Source: Coprinus comatus
Taxonomy: Eukaryota > Basidiomycota > Agaricomycetes > Agaricales > Agaricaceae
Assembly (NCBI GenBank): GCA_034638255.1
Contig: JAWPGT010000080.1
Coordinates: 1 to 64,000, forward strand
Direction of reading: 5' to 3'
DNA: 64,000 nucleotides
Shown here: piece by piece, positions 31,834 through 41,003 of the stretch
Layout of the letters: every line of letters starts with the position of its first letter
Position numbering within the stretch: position 1 is the first letter of the stretch
The notes under the pieces: model-generated
The model's input: only the letters and a program-made list of their open reading frames with translations
The model's database searches: none
Told to the model about the DNA's origin: nothing
Translations under genes and position numbers: made by a program

Positions 31834-34269
31834 ATGTCTGAACAAGAAGGAAAATTTAGAGATGACCCAGTAACTCCCGGAAACGGTGGCAGTATACCTG
31901 GTGCATATGGTAATTCAAGTTCCAAACTACCTCTTACTTCTGCAGAGTTTGATGACAAATACCCTCATATATATCCGAGTAGCAAAATTCCGTCACAACC
32001 ACCACTTCCTCCTGCAGAATTTGAAGACGAATTTCATCCCAAAGCCCCAAGGACTAAAGTTCCGCCACCACCAATGGGCAAATTCTCTACACAAAATCCC
32101 CCTCCTCCTCCTAAACCAACTGCTCGTTTCAAGGCTACAGATGATGTCAACTTTGGAATACATACACCAATCACAGCACCCCGTTTCATACCTGCTTCCT
32201 GGGCATCAACTATAACACCCCAGCCACCACCCCCTCCACAACGATTCATGCCTTATCCTGATGAGCGTGGGGCTCCGAGGTTTGACGGTGATCCTCTTTT
32301 GCTGAAACGTTTCCTAGAAAGAGTTGAAAGCCTAGCAAGAACATGTCAAATATCCTCGAAAGAGACTATTGAGCACACACTTGGATATTTGAACTCACGA
32401 GACTACCGAACATGGAAGAGTAGGCCATCAGCACAAGGATCTAGCTGGCAGGCTTTCAAAAGAGATATCTTGGCTATGTATCCAGAAGCTGATGAGGATC
32501 GTATGTGTACTCGACGGGATCTTGAACTACTTACCGATCGTCAATCCCGAACTCCTATGACATCAAGGTTTCAGTACGGAGAGTACTACAGGGAATTTAT
32601 AACTATGTCAGATACACTGCTGGATATTGGAGATATAGGAACTATGGAACGAAACGCACTTTTCTTGTCTGGTTTCAACCCCGAATTTCGTGACAAACTC
32701 ATTAATCGGCTCTATATCAAACATCCTGATCACCCACAACATCGTCCATGGCCTATCAATGATGTAGCCAATGCTGCGGATTTCCTCCTCACCTCAACAG
32801 GATCTTACACCAGTCAAACCACAACATCCAACCTCCGTTCTAATCCATCGAGTGCATCCTATTCCATGCCCCCACCTGCTGCACCTCCTGCCCGAGAAAC
32901 ATACGACCTCTCCCGCCTCGAACAACTTCTTGCTACTACTGAAGTTGCCATGAACATGATTACACAACGGATGGAGTCTATGGCTAACGCACCTCAACCA
33001 CAAGTACCTGCTAATCCCACACCATACCAACGTCCTCCTCGAACAAATTCCTGCCTTTTCTGTTCCGAAACTACTCACTACATCCATGCCTGCCACATTC
33101 TTGAAGATTACATCCGGAGAGGAGTATGCAAACGAGATTCCAATAACAAGATTGTTCTTATGGATGGAACCTTCGTAGGAACACGACTAGCACCAGGGAA
33201 GGATATTAGAGAACGCATTGACAACTTCATGAGAACGAGGACATCACCTGTGGTTTCTACCAACATGTTCGAAGCAACACCAATCCCACCAGTAGCACAG
33301 TATACCTGGGTAATGCCCGAACAGCTCAAACAAGCCGAAGGCAGCAGGATTGAGGAAGTTACGGATGAGGATCTAGAAAAGTTGAAATTGTTAGACTCAG
33401 TGGCAGTATCATCCTTCAAACAGGCAGAAGAAATCCGAAAGAAAGTAGCAGCTGAGACAGCAGCCAAGTCCAAGAAAGGCCCAACAACAAGAAGTGCTCA
33501 GAAAGCTGCCGAAAACGTACCTCCTCCGAAAATCTCACCACCAAAACCTAATCCTACCAATGCACATTCCACTCCTACTCCACAATTCCGATACTCCACA
33601 CCCATTGAAAACCCAAACATAATTCAGAGTGTACTAGAAAAAGGTTTAGAGTCAACAGTTACACTCACTCACAAGGAACTACTCGCCATCTCACCTGAAG
33701 TTAGACGTCTCATCAAAGATCAGATAACAACAAAGCGAGTACCAGTCAGTCAAGGAACTGTTTCTATGATAGAAGAAGTAGAGGAAGACGTTGAGCATGT
33801 AGATGCAATGACTCACGAAATGGAGATGTTGAGAGTTTCGAACAACATTGAAGAGTTACATACCGTCACAGTATCACTCGGAGGTCCCCGGAACATTTCA
33901 GTCAATGCTATTTTGGATAATGGTTCACAAGTAATTGGTATTCGAAGAGACGTCTGGGAAAAACTTGGAATTCCTATGCGAACAGACCAATTAATGGTAG
34001 TGGAATCAGCAAACACGTCACAAGAAGCAACAGTAGGACACTTACCAGACTTACGGGTCCAAATTGGTGGTCACAACCTCTTCCTTCAATGTCAGGTTGT
34101 ACAAAATGCTTCATACGAGCTGCTTCTCGGAAAACCATTCTACTCCTACACCCAAGCAGGATTACAATACTCTCTCGATGGAAGTGTTCAGCTTGTCCTC
34201 ACAGACCCCAATAATCTTGTGAGATTTGCAGTCCCAGCAGAACGACGTATTCGGAACCTGGATTTTTAA
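31834..34269 (+). CDS. Gag-protease polyprotein of the 31-38 kb Gypsy element, 811 aa
   Basis: The N-terminal 150 residues are Pro-rich with repeated PPPPP runs. A capsid-like helical region (about 150-330, including RFDGDPLLLKRFLERVESLAR) is typical of Gypsy Gag. A CCHC zinc knuckle is at about 407-420 (CLFCSETTHYIHAC). A charged linker leads to the aspartic protease near residue 694, where the active site reads AILDNGSQVIGI instead of the usual D-S/T-G, a variant common in fungal elements. The ORF ends in TAA 122 nt before pol, in a different frame, so pol must be reached by a separate start, a frameshift or splicing; which one cannot be told from sequence. Confidence 0.85.
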   Translation: MSEQEGKFRDDPVTPGNGGSIPGAYGNSSSKLPLTSAEFDDKYPHIYPSSKIPSQPPLPPAEFEDEFHPKAPRTKVPPPPMGKFSTQNPPPPPKPTARFKATDDVNFGIHTPITAPRFIPASWASTITPQPPPPPQRFMPYPDERGAPRFDGDPLLLKRFLERVESLARTCQISSKETIEHTLGYLNSRDYRTWKSRPSAQGSSWQAFKRDILAMYPEADEDRMCTRRDLELLTDRQSRTPMTSRFQYGEYYREFITMSDTLLDIGDIGTMERNALFLSGFNPEFRDKLINRLYIKHPDHPQHRPWPINDVANAADFLLTSTGSYTSQTTTSNLRSNPSSASYSMPPPAAPPARETYDLSRLEQLLATTEVAMNMITQRMESMANAPQPQVPANPTPYQRPPRTNSCLFCSETTHYIHACHILEDYIRRGVCKRDSNNKIVLMDGTFVGTRLAPGKDIRERIDNFMRTRTSPVVSTNMFEATPIPPVAQYTWVMPEQLKQAEGSRIEEVTDEDLEKLKLLDSVAVSSFKQAEEIRKKVAAETAAKSKKGPTTRSAQKAAENVPPPKISPPKPNPTNAHSTPTPQFRYSTPIENPNIIQSVLEKGLESTVTLTHKELLAISPEVRRLIKDQITTKRVPVSQGTVSMIEEVEEDVEHVDAMTHEMEMLRVSNNIEELHTVTVSLGGPRNISVNAILDNGSQVIGIRRDVWEKLGIPMRTDQLMVVESANTSQEATVGHLPDLRVQIGGHNLFLQCQVVQNASYELLLGKPFYSYTQAGLQYSLDGSVQLVLTDPNNLVRFAVPAERRIRNLDF

Positions 34270-34391
34270 ATTTCGATGATTCGGCAAGATGTCGAGGAGA
34301 CACAAGATTACACAAATTACCATACTCACTCAATAATTCCACGCCAAACTCTAATCCAATCACATTCACTACCAATCCTATCTTCTGTTTC

Positions 34392-37300
34392 ATGATTTCA
34401 CCAATTGCTTTCACTTCCGAACCATTCTCTCCAGTCCATAAAGTCCAAGATATATTCGAAATCAATCTACATGAAATGCACCATTCATTAATTGAGAGTC
34501 TTGCCTACAAGAAAGTTGCGCACCGAGTTAAACCAGTATCCACCACCCTTCCAGAGAAATTTCGCATTGTTCGACGTATCCCCTCTAATCCTCTCGACTC
34601 ACTTCCTAAACTTCCATTTAAACCTCCTGACTTCTCACCTGGAATATGCTACACACAGGAACGGAAAGAGGCTACAAATGTAAACAAAGATGAATTCTTA
34701 TGGTCCGAAGAAGAAAAGTTAGTACATCACCTTATCAAGCTCCAAGAATTGGGTTTTGCCTGGTGCGAAGAAGAGAAAGGAAAATTTTCATCAGAATACT
34801 TCGATCCTGTAGTCATACCAACTATTGAACACATTCCCTGGAGTCTCAAAAACATACCTATTCCACCTGGACTATTTGATCGTGTCGTGGAAATTATACG
34901 TTCGAAGATTTCGGCAGGTGTCTATGAACCATCAAGCTCATCTTATCGTTCGCGCTGGTTTTGTGTCCTCAAGAAAGATAAGAAATCACTTCGTCTAGTC
35001 CATGATCTTCAGCCATTAAACGCAGTCACAATCAAAGACTCTGGCTTACCTCCCACTGTTGAGCAATATGCGGAATCATTTGGCGGCAGAGGATGTTATG
35101 GAATATTTGATCTATTTGTTGGGTTTGATCAGCGTGCACTTGCAGAAGAATCAAGAGACCTTACCACCTTTCAAACACCACTCGGAACACTTCGGCTCAC
35201 TTCTATACCAATGGGTTACACAAATTCCATGCAAATTCAACACGGAGATCTCACCTTTCTACTCCAAGACGAAATCCCTCATGTTGCTGCACCCTTTGTT
35301 GACGATGTTCCAGTAAAAGGACCAGAAACACGATATGAACTTGAAGATGGAAACTTTGAAGTTATCCCCGAAAATCCAGGAATTCGCCGCTTCGTATGGG
35401 AGCATCTACAAAATATCAATCGTATTATTCAACGAATCAAGCATGCCGGTGGAACCTTTTCAGCAGCCAAAACATCTATATGTGTATCTTCAGCAACTGT
35501 TGTAGGCCATCTCTGCACATATGAGGGCCGTCTACCTGATCCATCTCGCATACAAAAAGTCCTGGACTGGCCTCCATGCCAAAACGTATCCGAAGTTCGT
35601 GGATTTCTAGGTACTATGGGTACAATTCGCATCTTCATTCAAGACTTCGCCCGAATTTCAAGACCTCTTGTAAAGTTAACTAGAAAAGGGACAGAATTTT
35701 CATGGGGAGAAGAAGAAGAGTCAGCAATGGAAGAGTTGAAGGAATTAGCAAAGAACTCACCCGCAATCCAAGCTATCAATTACCGAAGTGGCCGCGAAGT
35801 CATCTTGGCTGTTGACACATCATACATTGCAGTTGGATATATCTTGCTACAAGTCGGAGATGATAAGAAACGCTACCCTTCAAGATTTGGATCAATAACC
35901 CTTAATGAACACGAATCAAAATACTCGCAGGCGAAGTTGGAATTATTCGGACTCTTCAGAGCATTGAAGGACGTGAGGACATGGATTGTGGGAGTGAAGA
36001 ATTTGGTAGTAGAAGTCGATGCGAAGTACATCAAGGGAATGATTAACAACCCCGACATACAACCCAATGCAACCATCAACCGTTGGATCTCTGCCATTCT
36101 TTTATTTGATTTCAAGCTTCGACATGTTCCTGGACATCTACATGGTCCTGATGGACTTTCCCGACGCCCACAAGCCCCAGAAGATCCTATTCATAACGAT
36201 GACTTCGAAGACTGGATTGATGAAGCCAATGCATTTTCTATTTCAATATCTAGTAACAAGAAATGGTACACAACTGCGAACACGCTCAGCATCGAACTCG
36301 TAAACGAAAAACATCAAGTACTTACCGAAATTGATCAACCTCTTCCCGACTCACCTTCATTATCCTATGCACCTATTTCATCATTCTCCTCCAATACACC
36401 ACCCTCCCCAAACTTAATTCCACGATCTGACAAAGCTACCACCAAGGAACATGAACTCCAACAAGTTAAAGCATATTTGGAAGAACCAAAAAGACCAAAT
36501 GAGATGGGAGAAAAGGCATTGACGAAATTAGTTAGGAAAGCGGCGGGATTTTTTTTTAAAGACAGCAGACTGTGGAAACGAGATCCCAAGTTAAAGCACA
36601 AATTAGTGGTTGAATCGGAAACTAAAAGACTCAACTTACTACAGCAGACCCACGATGAACTTGGACACAAAGGGATTTTCACAACTCGAACCCGACTTCT
36701 TGAACGATTCTGGTGGCCTACCATCGACAACGACATCAAATGGTACATTTCAACCTGTCATGAATGCCAGGTCCGGTCAAGACAGCACATTTATATCCCA
36801 CCTACCGTTACCATTCCATTATCCCTGTTCCGAAAAGTTCACATCGATACCATGTTCATGCCTAAATCCAACGGTTATCGCTATATTGTTCATGCTCGCT
36901 GTTCACTCACCTCATATCCGGAATGGAGAATGCTTCGCCAGGAGAATGGTCGAACGCTCGGAGCCTTTGTGTTTGAAGAAATCTTATGTAGATGGGGAGC
37001 AATCGAGGAGATCGTAACCGATAACGGCCCTGCATTCATCCAAGCGGTCGAGTACCTAGCACAGAAATACCGAATCCATCATATTCGAATATCACCTTAC
37101 AACTCCCGAGCAAACGGCATTGTTGAACGACGACATTTTGATGTGCGACAGGCATTGATGAAAGCAGCGGATGGAGAACAATCTAAATGGACCAACGTAG
37201 CACCCTCAGTATTTTGGGCAGAACGCGTATCAATACAGAAGTCAACTGGCTACTCACCATACTACATGGCTCACGGACTTGAACCCCTTTTTCCTTTCGA

Positions 37301-37817
37301 CCTCGCAGAAGCCACATTTTTGGCACCATCCCTTGAAAACCCTATCCCCACAACCGATCTCATTGCATACAGGGCCATTCAGCTCCAAAAACGCCCTCAA
37401 GACCTCGAAAACGTCAAACAGAAGATCCTTAAAGCACGATATGAATCAGTAAAGCATTTTGAAGAAACGCACAAAAACTTACTCAGGGATTTCAATTTCG
37501 GCCCCGGATCACTGGTCTTGGTTAGGAACTCGAGAGCCGATGGTAATGTAGGGAGAAAAGACGAAGCTAGATACTTCGGACCCATGGTTGTCATCAGGAG
37601 GACAACAGGAGGATCATACGTACTTGCCGAACTCGATGGATCAATTTCCAAACTCCGCTTCGCAGCATTCCGGTTGATCCCATACCACCCTCGAAACATC
37701 AAAGCTATTCCCCTCACCCGCCTCACAGACATTGACATCGACACTTATATGGACGAGACACACGATGAAGGAGAAAGAAGTAGAAGTATGGAAAAAGCTA
37801 GTGACGAAGATATTTAG
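34392..37817 (+). CDS. Pol polyprotein (RT, RNase H, integrase) of the 31-38 kb Gypsy element, 1141 aa
   Basis: Reverse transcriptase spans about residues 160-430, with WFCVLKKDKKSLRLVHDLQPLN, then PFVDDV near 303 as the catalytic box (FVDD instead of YxDD). RNase H follows (AVDTSYIAVGYILLQ, HVPGHLHGPDGLSRRP at about 580). The integrase zinc domain is near 754-785 (HDELGHKG...CHECQ), and the catalytic triad is in HIDTMFMP (about 817), TDNGPAF (about 877) and NGIVERRH (about 910). No chromodomain is seen; the C-terminus is short and acidic. The ORF is undamaged. The RT variant is one I recall as abundant in Agaricomycete genomes. Confidence 0.9.
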   Translation: MISPIAFTSEPFSPVHKVQDIFEINLHEMHHSLIESLAYKKVAHRVKPVSTTLPEKFRIVRRIPSNPLDSLPKLPFKPPDFSPGICYTQERKEATNVNKDEFLWSEEEKLVHHLIKLQELGFAWCEEEKGKFSSEYFDPVVIPTIEHIPWSLKNIPIPPGLFDRVVEIIRSKISAGVYEPSSSSYRSRWFCVLKKDKKSLRLVHDLQPLNAVTIKDSGLPPTVEQYAESFGGRGCYGIFDLFVGFDQRALAEESRDLTTFQTPLGTLRLTSIPMGYTNSMQIQHGDLTFLLQDEIPHVAAPFVDDVPVKGPETRYELEDGNFEVIPENPGIRRFVWEHLQNINRIIQRIKHAGGTFSAAKTSICVSSATVVGHLCTYEGRLPDPSRIQKVLDWPPCQNVSEVRGFLGTMGTIRIFIQDFARISRPLVKLTRKGTEFSWGEEEESAMEELKELAKNSPAIQAINYRSGREVILAVDTSYIAVGYILLQVGDDKKRYPSRFGSITLNEHESKYSQAKLELFGLFRALKDVRTWIVGVKNLVVEVDAKYIKGMINNPDIQPNATINRWISAILLFDFKLRHVPGHLHGPDGLSRRPQAPEDPIHNDDFEDWIDEANAFSISISSNKKWYTTANTLSIELVNEKHQVLTEIDQPLPDSPSLSYAPISSFSSNTPPSPNLIPRSDKATTKEHELQQVKAYLEEPKRPNEMGEKALTKLVRKAAGFFFKDSRLWKRDPKLKHKLVVESETKRLNLLQQTHDELGHKGIFTTRTRLLERFWWPTIDNDIKWYISTCHECQVRSRQHIYIPPTVTIPLSLFRKVHIDTMFMPKSNGYRYIVHARCSLTSYPEWRMLRQENGRTLGAFVFEEILCRWGAIEEIVTDNGPAFIQAVEYLAQKYRIHHIRISPYNSRANGIVERRHFDVRQALMKAADGEQSKWTNVAPSVFWAERVSIQKSTGYSPYYMAHGLEPLFPFDLAEATFLAPSLENPIPTTDLIAYRAIQLQKRPQDLENVKQKILKARYESVKHFEETHKNLLRDFNFGPGSLVLVRNSRADGNVGRKDEARYFGPMVVIRRTTGGSYVLAELDGSISKLRFAAFRLIPYHPRNIKAIPLTRLTDIDIDTYMDETHDEGERSRSMEKASDEDI

Positions 37818-37854
37818 ACTGACTGGGAAGTCAGTACTAAAACACCCTGGCTGA

Positions 37855-38429
37855 TGTGAAGATACGAAATCACCTGATGTCGTACCTCCTACATATCAGG
37901 CCATCTTATCTCTGAAGCACATTCCACCCTATCGAAACTTTCTTCCGACTCATACGTACAATTACTCAAAATTCGGTTCATTACACGAGGCAGCATTGGC
38001 ATGTTTTATTATCATTCAGTAAAAACTTTATTTCTTTTCATTTCGGTTCCCTTACTTCATAAACACACGTTTTAATTACATCTTCATTGTTTTACTTACG
38101 GTTTTCGGTGTCTACTTTACATGATAAAAAGATTCGGTATCTTATTTTTCTCAGTATAAAAGTAGTACAGTTCGGTCGTAGTTAGCCAGTGAATTTTACC
38201 CCCGTTTTCAAACCTTTCATTCTACTGCCACATCATCTCAACGACTTCAAATTCTTCATTCGCCTCGAGGACACGTTCGTCGTTGACGAACTCAACATGC
38301 TATTTATTTATTTTATCCCGAAACTCTGCAAATTTGAAATTTACTCTTTGACTTACCAGGTCTCGAAGTCCGACTGACGGACGCAGTCGACTCGCATCAT
38401 TACATCACAACGTCACTTAGTTCTCTTCA
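37855..38429 (+). repeat. Right LTR of the 31-38 kb Gypsy element
   Basis: 575 bp, two transitions relative to the left LTR. Followed by the ACAA target duplication at 38430-38433 and then by the resumed host exon. Confidence 0.9.
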
Positions 38430-38433
38430 ACAA

Positions 38434-40457
38434 CCTCAACGTTCTTGGAAGAAAATCTATCGAAGTGATGCTGAGAAGAAGACTCTAGCCCTTCAGGCAA
38501 AAAAAAGGAAAGCAAACCAGCTTGCACTTGATGATGAAGTTGCTCAATTACAGGCTGAGCACGAACAACGTATTCAAGACCTTGCTAAGAAGTATGCCGC
38601 TGACGAGAAAAAGGTGTTCAACACTGTCCTTTTTGGGTCCTCATTCAAGCGTCAGAGGAAACTGAGCGTACTTGAGGCTGAGGTATCCGCAAAAGCTGCA
38701 GAACTCAGTAAGTTTTCTATTGTCTTCACTCGATCGGAACTAATATGTTGTTCAAGATACCATTGGCGGGAACAATTACAAGCTAAAGGAGCTTCGAGCA
38801 ATGGTTTTCCAGGATCGTTCTGATAGGAATCACCGCCCTCTTGCACCAGAAGAAGAAGCTCGTGTGTTGCAAATTGCAATGGCTCGGCGTGAACTCAAGC
38901 AACAAGGAGCTCGTCCGACTAACAGGAGTGCTGCCGGGATGTTAATCGTACCGTGGCTCGTCTTGAAAAAGAAGTAAGTCTTTATTTATTTATTCTGACA
39001 ACTTTATTAACACCTAGTAATTTAGGCATCATTCATGGGGAAAAGAACTGGAGCTACGACACTATTGGCTGTCGCACGGGGACATATGCACGATACCTTT
39101 CCACCTGCATTTTTTGAATCCGAGAATTTGCGAGGTTTTACGAAAGGATCTTTGGGGTACAATCCAGTTGAGGTAGCTGCTCGGATGGAAGTCTTTTCAA
39201 CTAGTCGACGCCAAGGTGAGTGTTAAATTCTTTTAATCTTCATTCATTCATTATTCTAAATCCTGTATAGGTGAAGTTGAACATATCAACAATAAAACTC
39301 TCCAAAAGCAATGTCGTGATTATATTACCAAAGGCCTTCGTACGTATTGCACAATTATTTTTAGACTATATCTTATAGTATTATGTTTAGAAGCTATATT
39401 GGGCAGAGACGATGTTCGTATGAACTATGATAACTATGATGACAGGATTGTCATCAAGTATCATGTTCAGCTAGTCGGGTGGCCCACTGATATCCCTTTC
39501 ACCAGTCCTACTCATCTTCCAAACGTCCAATACTTGCAACGGTTGAAGGATGCATTACATGCCAAAATTTGTTTTTGGCAGGTGATGACAGCTGATCAAA
39601 TTCAATCTCATAAAGTGAAGATCCATGAGATCCGACAGAATGGCGGTGTTATCGGTGTTCCTCGTAAGGAACGTTCTGACAAGAATACTCAAGTGGCATC
39701 GGCAATTCGTCAGTTCCCTCCTGCTAGCCGCCCGCAACTCTCCTCGGAGTTTGTAAACAGTGATTCTGACACCGACATTGATGAACCTAATCCCCCCATC
39801 TACCCCGCTGACAACGCCCCCAACTCCCTCGACATTGACATGGCTGCCGATTCTGCTGAAGGTGTCTCCAACTCTGAACTCAGCAACACTGAACATGATG
39901 ATCCCAATTTCAATGTCAATCCCCCCGACAATGTCTTGAGCTTGCCACCCAATGCCACTGATCATGTCAACTTTGTTGATACTCCCAATATTCCTCCTCT
40001 CTCAAACGTCACAGATGTAGCTGACATGACAACAAATATTCCCACTCCCCCATCCGCTGTCAACCTTGAACACCCTCCTGTCAATGTGTTGTCAACAGTT
40101 CTACCCTTCGCCAGAACTAATGAAGCTTCTTCGACCACTCCAATGGATCCAAATACCATTGCTGCCCCACCCTTTGACAATTCTGAATCCGTCATACCCA
40201 CACATCTCATAACCGATGATGTCATTGATCCAGCCCTCCTGGCGCTCTCCAATGTTGCACCACCCACGGAGAGGGCTCCCGTCCTCCCAGACACTGACAC
40301 CCCCATGGTGCCTACCCTCTCATCGGACAATAATAGTACTCGCTTGAAAATTCGACTTCCGCCCCGACCACGTAAAAGTCTGAAAGAGAACGTTCCGCCT
40401 ACAGAGGAAACTCGCCGAAGCACTCGACTCAATGGTCGCAGAGTTCCTGTGAGGTAG
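38434..40457 (+). pseudogene. 3' part of the interrupted host gene (expanded Agaricomycete family, function unknown)
   Basis: Exon 2 resumes at 38434 (PQRSWKKIYRSDAEKK) and runs to 38707; further exons are 38757-38973, 39026-39215, 39271-39339 and 39391-40457. The N-terminal part is a Lys/Glu coiled coil. It is followed by RPLAPEEEARVLQIAMARRE, then DYITKGLQAILGRDDVRMNYDNYDDRIV and VQLVGWPTDIPF, a signature I recall from an expanded family of mushroom proteins of unknown role. The last 250 residues are Pro/Asn/Asp-rich and disordered, ending RRSTRLNGRRVPVR. Near 38936-38941 one base is missing (frame change between RPTNRSAAG and DVNRTVARLEKE). So the gene has two lesions: the retroelement and this frameshift. 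Confidence 0.65.
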
Positions 40458-40630
40458 ATTTATTCTCATCATGTTTTCCTTCAATGTAGTTGTGCACCCA
40501 ATAATACCGTTTTGAGTGATTAAACTTTATGTCTGATATAAATTAAAAATAGTACATGGCCAGGAAATCCTGCAGAGGTAACCACGCCTACGCTTCCTTT
40601 TCAAATTCTGACGTGTGACCACTGAGTTCT

Positions 40631-40653
40631 AAGCCCGTTGACAGGTAGTTACT
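40631..40653 (-). repeat. Left remnant of 0.93-kb repeat copy 2
   Basis: AAGCCCGTTGACAGGTAG plus TTACT matches the end of the repeat at 22651-23582 in reverse. The Gypsy element at 40654-49744 separates it from the rest at 49750-50657. Confidence 0.75.
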
Positions 40654-40969
40654 TGTGACGTTCGAGTAACTAGATGTTAGGTCGAGTCACACGAGTCTTA
40701 TAGAACCGAAGAGAGCGTTAAGTTCTATCGATTCCAAAGAAGCTGAGTACTCTAGTACATTCGGGTGGTCTTTATATGCTGTAGAAAATAGGAGTAGAGA
40801 GTGTAGGAATAAAAGTAAACCGGAGGATATGAAATGTAAGGAATGTAGATAAGTTTTAATAATGGAATGAGTGGGGTAAGAATGAAAGTATAGTTCTAGA
40901 TTAGAGGAGACCGTTCGAGAGAATGTACAGTAAAGAGAGGAGAATGAAGGAAGGTTCCAGACCGCCACA
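40654..40969 (-). repeat. 3' LTR of the minus-strand Gypsy element
   Basis: 316 bp, TGTG...CACA ends, two transitions relative to 49429-49744. Confidence 0.9.
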
Positions 40970-41003
40970 TACGCCCTCCGTACATTCTAGAGAATGTGTA
41001 CCG

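Larger units (their letters stand above)
31014..38429 (+). mobile_element. Complete, young Ty3/Gypsy retrotransposon inserted in a host exon
   Basis: The element is 7.4 kb with two 575-bp LTRs (31014-31588 and 37855-38429) that start TGTGAAGATA and end CTCTTCA. I see two substitutions between them, both transitions, so the insertion is recent. TATAAAA occurs in each LTR (31314-31320 and 38155-38161). The sequence after the left LTR, ACTGGAGCCCACCGCGAGGG, contains a TGG two bases in and fits a tRNA primer site. Gag-protease (31834-34269) and Pol (34392-37817) are both open, so it may still be mobile. A 4-bp ACAA target duplication flanks it. Confidence 0.9.

Noticed and set aside
32034..32249. 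Short minus-strand frames inside the Gypsy gag and pol (for example 32034-32249, 36365-36748)
   Set aside because: Shadows of the coding strand with no recognisable domains.
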